Assembly (NCBI RefSeq): GCF_018294505.1
Contig: NC_057796.1
Coordinates: 188,693,597-188,757,596, forward strand
Direction of reading: 5' to 3'
From: Triticum aestivum
Lineage: Eukaryota; Streptophyta; Magnoliopsida; Poales; Poaceae
DNA: 64,000 bases
Of this stretch, positions 1 through 11,267 are shown piece by piece. Below the pieces are notes generated by a model. It made no database searches and had not been told where the DNA came from. It saw nothing but the letters and a program-made list of their open reading frames with translations. Numbering within the stretch: position 1 is the first letter of the stretch; each line of letters begins with the position of its first letter. Both the position numbers and the translations under genes were made by a program.

Positions 1-33
1 TATGAAGTCTCCAATAAGTTCTATAGCTGCAAG

Positions 34-543
34 ATGGAGGAGAATAGTTCTGTCAGTGAGCATATACTCAAAATGTCTGGGTATAACAATCACTTGATTC
101 AACTGGGAGTTAATCTTCCGGATGATAGCGTCATTGACAGAATTCTTCAATCACTGCCACCAAGCTACAAGAACTTCGTGATGAACTATAACATGCAAGG
201 GATGGATAAGACGATTCCCGAGCTCTTCGCAATGCTACAGGCTACGGAGGTAGAAATCAAGAAGGAGCATCAAGTGTTGATGGTCAATAAGACCAGCAGT
301 TTCAAGAAAAAGGGCAAAGGGAAGAAGAAGGGGAACTTCAAGAAGAACAGCAAGCAAGTTGCTGCTCAAGAGAAGAAACCCAAGTCTGGACCTAAGCCTG
401 AGACTGAGTGCATCTACTGCAAGCAGACTAGTCACTGGAAGTGGAACTGCCCCAAGTATTTGGCGGATAAGAAGGATGGCAAGGTGAACAAAGGTATATG
501 TGATATACATGTTATTGATGTACCTTACCAGAGCTCGCAGTAG
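34..543 (+). pseudogene. gag: Copia gag, C-terminal part with zinc knuckle
   Basis: This is the nucleocapsid half of gag, which packages element RNA into virus-like particles. The reading frame is open from the window edge and holds a Lys-rich stretch (about residues 88-118) followed by a CX2CX4HX4C zinc knuckle (CIYCKQTSHWKWNC, about residues 126-139). In this family gag and pol form one reading frame. Here the frame stops at 543, while the protease continues in another frame that overlaps from about 500. One base has therefore been gained or lost near 520, and gag is separated from pol. The upstream capsid part is outside the window. Confidence 0.88.
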
Positions 544-3500
544 CACCTGGGTATTTGATATTGGTTCTGTTGCTAATATTTGCAACTCAAAACAGGGACT
601 ACGGATTAAGCGAACACTAGCCAAGGACGAGGTGACGATGCGTGTGGGAAACGGTTCCAAAGTCGATGTGATCGCCGTCGGCACGCTACCTCTACATCTA
701 CCTTCGGGTTTAGTATTAGACCTAAATAATTGTTATTTGGTGCCAGCGTTGAGCATGAACATTATATCTAGATCTTTTTTGATGCGAGACGGTTATTCAT
801 TTAAATCAGAGAATAATGGTTGTTCTATTTATACGAGTAATATCTTTTATGGTCATGCACCCTTGAAGAGTGGTCTATTTTTGATGAATCTCGATAGTAG
901 TGAGACACATATTCATAATGTTGAAGCCAAAAGATGCAGAGTTGATAATGATAGTGCAAGTTATTTGTGGCACTGCCGTTTAGGTCATATCGGTATAAAG
1001 CGCATGAAGAAACTCCATAATCATGGACTTTTGGAACCACTTGATTATGAATCACTTGGTACTTGCGAACCGTGCCTCATGGGCAAGATGACTAAAACGC
1101 CGTTCTCCGGTACTATGGAGAGAGCAACAGATTTGTTGGAAATCATACATACAGATGTATGTGGTCGGATGAATGTTGAGGCTCGTGGCGGATATCGTTA
1201 TTTTCTCACCTTCACAGATGATTTGAGCAGATATGGGTATATCTACTTAATGAAACATAAGTCTGAAACATTTGAAAAGTTCAAAGAATTTCAGAGTGAA
1301 GTTGAAAATCATCGTAACAAGAAAATAAAGTTTCTACGATCTGATCGTGGAGGAGAATATTTGAGTTACGAGTTTGGTCTACATTTAAAACAATGCGGAA
1401 TAGTTTCGCAACTCACGCCACCCGGAACACCACAGCGTAATGGTGTGTCCGAACGTCGTAATCGTACTTTACTAGATATGGTGCGATCTATGATGTCTCT
1501 TACTGATTTACCGCTATCGTTTTGGGGTTATGCTTTAGAGACGGCTGCATTCACGTTAAATAGGGCACCATCGAAATCCGTTGAGACGACGCCTTATGAA
1601 CTGTGGTTTGGCAAGAAAATAAAGTTGTCGTTTCTTAAAGTTTGGGGCTGCGATGCTTATGTGAAAAAGCTTCAACCTGATAAGCTCGAACCCAAATCGG
1701 AGAAATGTGTCTTCATAGGATACGCAAAGGAGACTGTTGGGTACACCTTCTATCACAGATCCGAAGGCAAGACATTCATTGCTAAGAATGGATCCTTTCT
1801 AGAGAAGGAGTTTCTCTCGAAAGAAGTGAGTGGGAGGAAAGTAGAACTTGATGAGGTAACTGTACCTGCTCCCTTATTGGAAAGTAGCTTATCACAGAAA
1901 TCTGTTCCTGTGACGCCTACACCAATTAGTGAGGAAGTTAATGATGATGATCATGGAACTTCAGATCAAGTTGTTGCTGAACCTCGTAGGTCAACCAGAG
2001 TAAGATCCGCACCAGAGTGGTACGGTAATCCTGTTCTGGAGGTTATGTTACTAGACCATGACGAACCTACAAACTATGAAGAAGCGATGGTGAGCCCAGA
2101 TTCCGCAAAATGGCTTGAGGCCATGAAATCTGAGATGGGATCCATGTATAAGAACAAAGTGTGGTCTTTGGTTGACTTGCCTGATGATCGGCAAGCAATT
2201 GAGAATAAATGGATCTTCAAGAAGAAGACTGACGCTGATGGTAATGTTACTGTCTATAAAGCTCGACTTGTTGCAAAAGGTTTTCGACAAGTTCAAGGGA
2301 TTGACTACGTTGAGACCTTCTCACCCGTAGCAATGCTTAAGTCTGTCCGAATCATGTTAGCAATTGCCGCATTTTATGATTATGAAATTTGGCAAATGGA
2401 TGTCAAAACTGCATTCCTGAATGGATTTCTGGAAGAAGAGTTGTATATGATGCAACCGGAAGGTTTTGTCGATCCAAAGGGAGCTAACAAAGTGTGCAAG
2501 CTCCAGCGATCCATTTATGGACTGGTGCAAGCCTCTCGGAGTTGGAATAAACGCTTTGATAGTTTGATCAAAGCATTTGGTTTTGTACAGACTTTTGGAG
2601 AAGCCTATATTTACAAGAAAGTGAGTGGGAGATCTGTTGCATTTCTGATATTATATGTGGATGACATATTGTTGATTGGAAATGATATAGAATTTCTGGA
2701 TAGCATAAAGGGATACTTGAATAAGAGTTTTTCAATGAAAGACCTCGGTGAAGCTGCTTATATATTGGGAATCAAGATCTATAGAGATATATCAAGACGC
2801 TTAATTGGACTTTCACAAAGCACATACCTTGACAAAGTTTTGAAGAAGTTCAAAATGGATCAGGCAAAGAAAGGGTTCTTGCCTGTGTTACAAGGTGTGA
2901 AGTTGAGTAAGACTCAATGCCCGACCACTACGGAAGGTAGAGAGAAAATGAAAGATGTTCCCTATGCTTCAGCCATAGGCTCTATCATGTATGCAATGTT
3001 GTGTACCAGACCTGATGTCTGCCTTGCTATAAGTCTAGCAGGGAGGTACCAAAGTAATCCAGGAGTGGATCACTGGACAGCGGTCAAGAACATCCTGAAA
3101 TACCTGAAAAGGACTAAGGATATGTTTCTCGTTTATGGAGGTGACAAAGAGCTCATCATAAATGGTTACGTTGATGCAAGCTTTGACACTGATCCGGACG
3201 ATTCTAAATCGCAAACCGGATACGTGTTTACATTGAACGGTGGAGCTGTCAGCTGGTGCAGTTCTAAACAAAGCGTCGTGGCGGGATCTACGTGTGAAGC
3301 GGAATACATAGCTGCTTCGGAAGCAGCAAATGAAGGAGTCTGGATGAAGGAGTTCATATCCGACCTAGGTGTCATACCTAGTGCATCGGGTCCAATGAAA
3401 ATCTTTTGTGACAATACTGGTGCAATTGCCTTGGCGAAGGAATCCAGATTTCACAAGAGAACCAAGCACATCAAGAGACGCTTCAATTCCATCCGGGATT

Positions 3501-3637
3501 TAGTCCAGGTGGGAGACATAGAAAATTGCAAGATACATACGGATCTGAATGTTGCAGACCCATTGACTAAGCCTCTTCCACGAGCAAAACACGATCAGCA
3601 CCAAGGCTCCATGGGTGTTAGAATCATTATTGTGTAA
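500..3637 (+). CDS. pol: Copia pol polyprotein (protease, integrase, RT, RNase H)
   Basis: A 1045-residue open frame holds all pol domains in Copia order. The protease is near residues 15-110; its usual D-T/S-G reads DIGS, a change next to the catalytic Asp. The GAG-pre-integrase and HHCC zinc region follows (WHCRLGHIGIKRM). The integrase core has D in HTDVCG, D in RSDRGGEY and E in GVSERRN. Reverse transcriptase starts near residue 570 (NKWIFKKK) and has an intact YVDD box. RNase H carries VDASFD, CEAEYIA and FCDNTGAI. The frame is separated from gag by the shift near 520, so the element is probably inactive alone. The start given is simply the first Met in the frame and is not biological. 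Confidence 0.93.
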   Translation: MIYMLLMYLTRARSSTWVFDIGSVANICNSKQGLRIKRTLAKDEVTMRVGNGSKVDVIAVGTLPLHLPSGLVLDLNNCYLVPALSMNIISRSFLMRDGYSFKSENNGCSIYTSNIFYGHAPLKSGLFLMNLDSSETHIHNVEAKRCRVDNDSASYLWHCRLGHIGIKRMKKLHNHGLLEPLDYESLGTCEPCLMGKMTKTPFSGTMERATDLLEIIHTDVCGRMNVEARGGYRYFLTFTDDLSRYGYIYLMKHKSETFEKFKEFQSEVENHRNKKIKFLRSDRGGEYLSYEFGLHLKQCGIVSQLTPPGTPQRNGVSERRNRTLLDMVRSMMSLTDLPLSFWGYALETAAFTLNRAPSKSVETTPYELWFGKKIKLSFLKVWGCDAYVKKLQPDKLEPKSEKCVFIGYAKETVGYTFYHRSEGKTFIAKNGSFLEKEFLSKEVSGRKVELDEVTVPAPLLESSLSQKSVPVTPTPISEEVNDDDHGTSDQVVAEPRRSTRVRSAPEWYGNPVLEVMLLDHDEPTNYEEAMVSPDSAKWLEAMKSEMGSMYKNKVWSLVDLPDDRQAIENKWIFKKKTDADGNVTVYKARLVAKGFRQVQGIDYVETFSPVAMLKSVRIMLAIAAFYDYEIWQMDVKTAFLNGFLEEELYMMQPEGFVDPKGANKVCKLQRSIYGLVQASRSWNKRFDSLIKAFGFVQTFGEAYIYKKVSGRSVAFLILYVDDILLIGNDIEFLDSIKGYLNKSFSMKDLGEAAYILGIKIYRDISRRLIGLSQSTYLDKVLKKFKMDQAKKGFLPVLQGVKLSKTQCPTTTEGREKMKDVPYASAIGSIMYAMLCTRPDVCLAISLAGRYQSNPGVDHWTAVKNILKYLKRTKDMFLVYGGDKELIINGYVDASFDTDPDDSKSQTGYVFTLNGGAVSWCSSKQSVVAGSTCEAEYIAASEAANEGVWMKEFISDLGVIPSASGPMKIFCDNTGAIALAKESRFHKRTKHIKRRFNSIRDLVQVGDIENCKIHTDLNVADPLTKPLPRAKHDQHQGSMGVRIIIV

Positions 3638-3658
3638 TCTAGATTATTGACTCTAGTG

Positions 3659-3670
3659 CAAGTGGGAGAC
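3659..3670 (+). other. Polypurine tract of Copia-1
   Basis: CAAGTGGGAGAC lies immediately 5' of the 3' LTR and would prime plus-strand DNA synthesis. The same motif occurs in reverse complement next to the 3' LTR of the second Copia element (40305-40316), which supports the assignment. Confidence 0.85.
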
Positions 3671-5358
3671 TGAAGGAAATGTGCCCTAGAGGCAATAATA
3701 AATTTATTATTTATTTCCTTATATCATGATAAATGTTTATTATTCATGCTAGAATTGTATTAACCGGAAACATAATACATGTGTGAATACATAGACAAAC
3801 AGAGTGTCACTAGTATGCCTCTACTTGACTAGCTCGTTGATCAAAGATGGTTAAGTCCTAGCCATTGACATGGGTTGTCATTTGATTAACGGGATAACAT
3901 CATTAGGAGAATGTTGTGATTGACTTGACCCATTCCGTTAGCTTAGCACTTGATCATTTAGTTTGTTGCTATTGCTTTCTTCATGACTTATACATGTTCT
4001 TATGACTATGAGATTATGCAACTCCCGTTTACCATAGGAACACTTTGTGTGCTACCAAACGTCACAACGTAACTGGGTGATTATAAAGGTGCTCTACGGG
4101 TGTCTCCGAAGGTACTTGTTGGGTTGGCGTCTTTCGAGATTAGGATTTGTCACTCCGATTGTCGGAGAGGTATCTCTGGGCCCACTCGGTAATGCACATC
4201 ACTATAAGCCTTGCAAGCATTGCAACTAATGAGTTAGTTGCGGGATGATGTATTACGGAACGAGTAAAGAAACTTACCAGTAACGACATTGAACTAGGTA
4301 TTGAGATACCGACGATCGAATCTCGGGCAAGTAACATACCGATGACAAAGGGAACAAGGTATGTTGTTATGCGGTCTGACCGATAAAGATCTTCGTAGAA
4401 TATGTGGGAGCCAATATGAGCATCCAGGTTCCGCTATTGGTTATTGACCGGAGACATGTCTCGGTCATGTCTACATAGTTCTCGAACCTGTAGGGTCCGC
4501 ACGCTTAACGTTTCGATGACAGTTATATTATGAGTTTATATGTTTTGATGTACCGAAGGTTGTTCGGAGTCCCGGATGTGATCACGGACACGATGAGGAG
4601 TCTCGAAATGGTCGATACATGAAGATTGATATATTGGAAGCCTATATTTGGATATCGGAAGTGTTCCGGGTGAAATCGGGATTTTACCGGAGTACCGGAG
4701 GGGTTACCGGAACCCCCCGGGGGTTAATGGGCCATAGTGGGCCTTAGTGGAGAAGAGGAGAGGCGGCCAGGGCAAGGGCCGCGCGCCCCTCCCCCTAGTC
4801 CGAATAGGACAAGGAGAGGGGGGCGGCGCCCCCCCTTTTCCTTCTTCTCCTCCACCTCTTTCCCCCTCTTCTCCTAATCCAACAAGGAACCCTCCTGGCC
4901 GGCCGCACCTCCCCCCTTGCTCCTTTATATACGGGGGCAGGGGGCACCCTAGAGACACAACAATTGATCATTGATCTTTTAGCCGTGTGCGGTGCCCCCC
5001 TCCACCATAGTCCACCTCAATAATACTGTAGCAGTGCTTAGGCGAAGCCCTGCGTCGGTAGAACATCATCATCGTCACCATGCCGTCGTGCTCACGAAAC
5101 TCTCCCTCAACACTCAGCTGGATCGGAGTTCGAGGGACGTCATCGGGCTGAACGTGTGCTGAACTCGGAGGTGCCGTGCGTTCGGTACTTGATCGGTCGG
5201 ATCGTGAAGACGTACGACTACATCAACCGCGTTGTGCTAGCGCTTCCACTTTCGGTCCACGAGGGTACGTGGACAACACTCTCCCATATCGTTGCTATGC
5301 ATCACCATGATCTTGCATGTGCGTAGGAATTCTTTTGAAATTACTACGTTCCTCAACA
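3671..5358 (+). repeat. 3' LTR of Copia-1 (1688 bp)
   Basis: The LTR starts TGAAGG directly after the polypurine tract and ends CTCAACA, so TG...CA ends are kept but the terminal inverted repeat is degraded. The body matches the LTRs at 38519-40304 and 45382-47166 in reverse orientation, including the segment around ACCGACGATCGAATCTCGGG. A TATA-like TTTATATACG lies near 4923, followed by a GC-rich leader. Short ORFs inside are fortuitous. Confidence 0.92.
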
Positions 5359-5788
5359 GTCTTCCCTCCTTCGTTGCCGCCATACGCCGTCATCAAGAGC
5401 GTGGCGGCGAGATTCTTCTCTGAGACATTAGGCTCGCTCAAGGCTGGCTCATACCAGGAAGATGAATGCGCGGCCTTCACCTTGTCGGACGCCATCGGTT
5501 GCAAGCTCGGAGAGGGGTTCGTGTGGATCTGGAGTCTCTCGGGGCGAGAAAGAGAAAGGGGATCTGGAGCAAGGCGATGGAAGGTTATGAAGGCTCTGCA
5601 GCGCGTGCCAGCCTTTTGTCAGGTGAGGATGGTTGCTGTGGCAGCGTCGGGAAGCAGAGACGCCCACGTCCCGTCAATCGCCATGCGTCAATCAAGGCCG
5701 CGGGATATTGGGGCCCTCGGCGCTCCGCACTTGCCCTTTCGCTTCGCCTTGAAGCCAAGTCCGAGCGTGCCTTGGGCCCGGGGGCTAC
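5359..5788 (-). mobile_element. 3' internal end of Tat-type Gypsy element 1, with N-terminal fragment of its antisense ORF
   Basis: This segment lies between the Copia LTR and a Gypsy LTR and ends in the polypurine tract CCCGGGGGCTAC (5777-5788). On the minus strand it begins a protein with the segment EPALSEPNVSEKNLAAT, like the antisense ORFs near the 3' LTR of grass Tat-lineage Gypsy elements. The antisense frame is cut by the Copia insertion at 5358. What the antisense protein does is not known to me. Confidence 0.6.
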
Positions 5789-6686
5789 TGTCGGCATCAT
5801 GGGAACGGGGGTCCCCAGACTTGCCTGCCTACGGCCCACGCCGCGGCTCCACCAACGGCCTGGTACGGCCCATCTTCAGCAACAACCTCTCAAGACCCTC
5901 GCGAGGGGCAAGCCTCGTGAGGCGGACGATACCAAGACCTCCTCTGAGGCAGCCTCACTAGGCTGGCTCCCGAGGGGCGGAGATATCTATGCAAGGAGCA
6001 CCTCGCGAGGTTCACGTGATATGAGCCATGACAACCAAGGCCAGGCGGGCGTCAGCGGGCGCAGTGTACCAATTTCCTCTTTGGTGCTAAAGAGGCAAGC
6101 GCAGACGAGGAGTCCAGAGGCATCGGGCAAAGGTTTCCATACCGGTGCAACGAGACCAAGACCAGCAGGACGGCAGAACGAAGGTCACCACGGAGCCCAC
6201 GGCGGCGTCACCACCAGAGCCTTTGGCTGGCGAAGACCACCTTTTGTCAGGATAGCTTGTACTAGTTGTCCCCCTTCAAACTTGGCCGTTGTGGGATCCC
6301 TTCCCGCCTAATATTTGCGAAGAGGACCAGGGCCTCTATAAATAGGACTAGCCACCACCATAGGAGGCATCTCATCTTGGATTGGATCCATTCCGCAAAG
6401 GCCACCCAAGCACTCACCGAGCTGAAGAACACCTCTCCTCAGGAGGCTGTTCATACCTTGTACTTGTTCATCCTTAGCCTACGAGGCAATCCACCACACA
6501 CACTGGAGTAGGGTATTACACCAGAACGGTGGCCCGAACCAGTATAAACCCTCATGTCTCTTGTTCTTTGGGTTCGTCGAGCTAGGCCTTGAGATCGTCG
6601 CGCGAGCGAGCTAGGGGGAGAGATTGTTCTTCATGCGCACCCCTATGTTCAAACCTCTAGGGTTTGCCAGAACCCGTAATCCGACA
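5789..6686 (+). repeat. LTR of Tat-type Gypsy element 1 (about 898 bp)
   Basis: TGTCGG follows a polypurine tract and the matching inverted end CCGACA is at 6681-6686. A TATA box (CTATAAATAGG) lies near 6334, and downstream is the run GGAGTAGGGTATTACACC that these LTRs carry before the transcript end. No second copy is in the window, so identity and age cannot be measured. A polypurine tract lies on its left but gag sequence lies on its right, which is anomalous (see findings). Confidence 0.75.
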
Positions 6687-8750
6687 CTCGGGAAGATGCT
6701 CGGACAACTATCGAGGAGCGGCGGGAAGCGCGCCATCAGTCAGATAGGCGTGCGGGGCCCTTTGTGGACCGCCCAGCACCGGGAGGTTCCGAGGACCTAC
6801 CTTACAAAGGTTCAGTCGTGTGCAGTACAACATCCTAGATGTTCATCCCGCCACTGTCATTAGTGCATTCCATCAGAATGTGCGCAACCGCAAGATGTGT
6901 GAGGAGCTAGCGATGAACAAGGTTAAGGATGTAGCATAGCTTTATGTTCTGGCCGATAGATGTGCTCGGGCTGAAGAAGGGAGGAAGTACCCCGGCGAAG
7001 ATGTCGGCACGGAAACCAACTCCACAGACGAAGATGTTGTCGCCCCGGCGAAGAAGGGTCGACGCCGCAATAGGAAGCGTAAGGGCAAGACCGTGCTTGC
7101 CGTCGAGGGATCCGGCGACCCCGGCGCCGCCAAGAAGGCCAAGGTTGACGAACCCGGCAAGGAAGTTGCCAGGTGCTCCACCTGCCGGGCCTTGGCGGCT
7201 GTCGACAAGCCGGGAGGCTCCGACAAGCAGTACTGCAAGATCCATCGCACCAAGGGCCATAACCTCCAGAATTGCCGGCAGGCTGAGCTACTCGCAGAGA
7301 AGTAGAAAGCTGAGTATGAGAGGCGCGACAAGGAGAAGGGCCAGGACGGTGCTGAGGGGTCCGGCAAGAAGCACGGCGGTCAAGGGGGTCGCCGTGACTA
7401 AGATAACCAACAAGAGAGGCCCGCTCGGGGCCGCGACAAGAAGGAGGAAGATGATGATCATGATGAGGATGACGAGTCCGGCGAGCACGAGTTCCAGAAG
7501 GCTACGGAGGCCATGTGCATCGACGGTGGCGCCTCGTTGCATACCTCTCATCGCCAACTGAAGCGGTGGGCGCGTGAAGTCACTGCGGCGAAGCCATCAT
7601 TCGATGCCCAGAGGCCATTGATGTGGTCCAGCACGCCTATCATTTTTTACACCGAGGATCACTCTGATCGCACAACTGCGGTCGGGTGTTTGCCGTTGTT
7701 GGTTTCACCAACAATACGCAACCTCAAGGTGACGAAGGTGCTAGTTGATGGTGGGGACGGTCTAAACTTGATCTCGCTCGCCGTGATCGAGAGGCTGCAA
7801 ATCCCCGATGGAGATCTCGAGACGGGCACGTTTCAAGGGGTCAACCCGGGGAGGAGTCAGCCGAAGGGCAAGGTCACGTTGCCCGTCACATTTGGGGGCG
7901 AAGTTGAGCAGAAGAAGAAGGTGGTGCAGCACCCCATTTATTTTGTCAGTTCCCTCTTGCAGGGGGCTAGATCAAGATATTTTGGTATGTAGAAGCTATT
8001 TTTCGGCCTCCTTATGGCCTCAAGAAAGCCGCGTCACTATTTCCAAGCGCATGAGATCACCGTCGTCACCCTCCTCCCTTTGCAATGAATCTTGCACAAC
8101 CCGGATGCAACTGGGAGGATTGTGGAGTGGGCATTGGAGCTGTCGAGCTTTGGCCTCAAGTTTGAAAGTACTTCAACAATCAAGAGCCGAGCCTTGGCAG
8201 AGTTCATAGCAGAATGGACCTCAATGCACGATGAAGAGATTCAAGAGACCACCCTTCCCGGCAAGGAGACGAGCCGTGATTGGATTATGTACTTTGATGG
8301 AGCTTCTCGCTGCAAGGTTCCGGCGTGCTACTCGTCGCACCCACCGGAGAGCGCCTCAAGTACGTAGTCCAGATGCACTTTCCCCGGGAATAATCAACGA
8401 ACAACACATCATAGTACGAGGGATTGCTTGCCGGTCTCAGGATCGTGGCAGACCTCGGAATCAGGAAGCTCATCATCAGAGGTGATTCGCAGCTCGTTGT
8501 CAAGCAAGTTAACAAAGATTACCCGAGCCTGTCGATGGAGGCCTATGTGGATGAGGTGAGGAAGTTGGAGGAGCGTTTTGAGGGTCTACAAGAAGAACAT
8601 GTTCCCTGAGCAGAGAACAACATTGCCGACGACTTGTCGAAACGCGCTGCCCTCAAGTTGCATGTGGAACCAGGTACCTTTGTGCTTCAATTAACCCAGC
8701 CATCCGTTGAGCCATCAGCAGGACAGAACAAACGAAAGCGCAGGAGAGAA
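6687..8750 (+). pseudogene. Gypsy element 1 internal remnant: gag C-terminus, protease, chimeric end of RT and second RNase H
   Basis: About 6790-7305 encodes the end of gag, including a Lys-rich stretch and a zinc knuckle of CX2HX4HX4C type (CKIHRTKGHNLQNC). About 7513-7992 encodes the retropepsin region (VLVDGGDGLNLI). Reverse transcriptase is then missing. From about 8000 the frame resumes in the connection region and runs into the archaeal-type second RNase H of Tat elements (YFDGAS near 8292; LIIRGDSQLVVKQV near 8470; ADDLSKRA near 8630). There is no integrase, and the sequence stops at the CACTA border. Several frame changes make it non-functional. No convincing primer binding site follows the LTR. 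Confidence 0.8.
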
Positions 8751-8754
8751 AAGG

Positions 8755-11267
8755 GTAAGTACAAATTGGACGACAAGATCAAGATAGGAATCCCGTTCAA
8801 GGTTGTTTGGCACTTGCCTTTAATTCCAAGGTTGTGGCATTTGTTTGCAAACCCTAGAGAGGAAAAGAGGTTGCGGTGGCATCATGATGAGCGAATTGCG
8901 GATAAGTATATGAGGCACCCAAAAGATGGGGCTCTGTGGGAATTAATCGACAACAAGTTTGAAGACTTTGCCAAGGATCCTAGAAGTATAAGGCTCGGGG
9001 AGTGTACTGACGGGATGAATCCTTTTGGCTATATGAGCACCAATCACAGCACATGGTTGGTGCTTTTGTGCATATATAACCTAGCTCCTTGGTTGTGTAT
9101 GAAGGAAAAATACATTATGATGTCTATGATTATCCATGGCCCGAAGCAACTTGGAAATGACATCGACATTTACTTTCAGCTACTAGTAGAAGAACTGCTG
9201 ACAGTGTGGATAGATGCGCCTGCTGTAAAATGTTATGATGCTTACAGAAAGGAGATTTTTGATCTACATGCGATGTTGGTGCATACCATCCAAGATATGC
9301 CGGCATTAGGCAACACATCGAGGCAAAAAACAAAGGGAGATGTAGGTGTGTCACATGCATGGATAGGACAGCTAGCAGAAGACTTCCCAAGTCGCGCAAA
9401 ACCGTGTATTTGCGTCATCGTAGGTTCTTATGGAAAAATCACCCATACCGAAAGATGAAAGCTGAATTTGATGGTACGACAGAGGTAGGTATGGGCCCAA
9501 GACCCTATGATGGGGAGGTGGTGCACAACATGGCCAAACAAATTAATGTTGTGCTTGGCAAGAACCACCCTTTGACGGTGAAATAAATACCCAAGGGTCA
9601 AGTGTTTAAGAAAAAATCGGTGTTCTGGAAATTACCTTACTGGGAGATTCTACGTGTACGTCACTGCATCGATGTCATGCACATAGAGAAGAACGTATGT
9701 GAAAGCATCCTTGGTACTCTGCAAAAGATTAAAGGTAAAAGAATGGATGGTGACGATTCATGGCTCGATATGCTTGCTGATCAATCAAAACGCAAGAGTG
9801 AAGCAGAAGATGATGGCAAATTCATCAAAGCTCCCCAGAGTTACAATTTCAGTACAGAAGAAGCAACACAGTTCTTCACCTATTTGTTTGTCAGTTAAGA
9901 CACCCTCTTCCTACTCCGCAAACATCAGAATTCTCGTGGATGTGAGCTCAGGTAAAATGAAGTTGGGACAAATGAAGTCACATGATTGCCACGTAATGTT
10001 GACACAAATCCCCCTGATGGCCATCAGGAATCTGATGGACAAAGATATAAGAAACACACTCATTGAGCTCTATGGTTTCTTCAACCAACTATGGCAGAAA
10101 GTTGTAGATCCTGAAGAGTTGGATCATATGCAAGATGATATTGCAAGAATATTGTCCAACATAGAGATGTTTTTCCCGCCGTCATTGTTTGATGTCATGG
10201 TCCATCTCACTGTGCACCTTGTCAACGAGATAAAGTATTGTGGTCCTGTGTTTCTTCGCAACATGTATCCCTTCGAGCGGTTCATGGGAATACTAAAGCA
10301 CTTTTGTCGGAACCGAAACCATCCAGAGGCAAGCATCCTACAAGGTTCTACCGCGGAGGAGGTGGTTGAGTATTGCACTGAATACATGAAACAAAGACCT
10401 ATAGGTTTGCCCCTAACTCGCCACGAGGGAAGGCTGAAAGGTAAGCCGGTCCTTGTTGGCACGCAAATGGCTGCACCCGGCGAATTGGCAGAGAAAGCCC
10501 ATTTGACGGTACTGCCTAACAACCCGGTTCTCAGCGCTTATGCCGAAGAACACTTGGCGGAGATACGCCAAAGCTTCTTACCAATGGTGCCTTCATGAGA
10601 TGTGGAGATGAAGGAACACACTGAGAACTACTCCAAATGGATAAAGAATCGTTTGGCATAAGGATCCATCGATGACATTGCTACGTGGTGGGCACAAAAA
10701 CCATCACCTACGGTGTTGACGTACCAAGCATATGACATAAATGGATACATATTCTACACTGAGGAATGTGATCAGAAGACCTCATATCAGAACAAAACTG
10801 TTCGAATAGAATGCGTGACTGTAGATGAAGCTCATAAAAGGGTATACTATGGAACCGTCAAAGAGATTTGGGAGCTTGACTATGTGAAAGTTAAGGTGGC
10901 ATTATTCAGGTGCGCATGGATCCCTCTTGGTCATGTAAGGGTTGATGATTATAGGAAGACCTGTGTTAACAGGACAACGATGGCATATCACGTGAACCCG
11001 TTCATTCTTGCCAATGACGCTACCCAGATTTTCTTTGCAGAGGACTCCTTGCATAAGAACTACCATGTAGTGATGCATGGGAAGAGGAGGGTACTGGGTG
11101 TCAAGGATGTTGCCGATGAGGACGAGTACGATGAATTTGTTGAGTTGCCAGCCAAGGGATCACGCACCCGTGTAACACAGCAGCGTAAAATCATCAGAAA
11201 ACCCAAGTTCATTCGGGATCAATGTAATGATCCCAATTCCCCCATGTACATGGGAATTAAGCCGTAA
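8755..11267 (+). pseudogene. tnp2: CACTA TNP2-type transposase (Transposase_21, DUF4218, DUF4216), disrupted
   Basis: TNP2 is the catalytic transposase of CACTA elements. The domains in order are: Transposase_21 from about 8790 (WHLPLIPRL, DGMNPFG, WLCMKEKYI, GPKQLGNDIDI); the continuation with VYLRHRRFL and RHCIDVMHIEKNVCES (9400-9720); DUF4218 (MYPFERFMGILK, about 10265); and DUF4216 (10713-11267). Breaks are a frameshift near 9355, a stop at 9584-9586, a frameshift near 9893, and stops near 10596 and 10660. The N-terminus is lost at the Gypsy junction, where the frame runs in from RNase H. All domains remain recognisable, so decay is moderate. Confidence 0.9.

Larger units (their letters stand above)
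1..5358 (+). mobile_element. BARE/Angela/WIS-type Copia LTR retrotransposon, 5'-truncated by the window edge
   Basis: The order is gag, protease, integrase, reverse transcriptase, RNase H, polypurine tract and 3' LTR, the Copia order with integrase before RT. The 5' LTR and N-terminal gag lie left of the window. The LTR start (GGAAATGTGCCCTAGAGGC) and end (TACGTTCCTCAACA) are those of the barley BARE-1 and wheat Angela/WIS group. The right end abuts Gypsy sequence whose antisense ORF is cut at this point, so this element inserted into the Gypsy element. The target duplication cannot be checked because the left end is outside the window. Confidence 0.93.
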
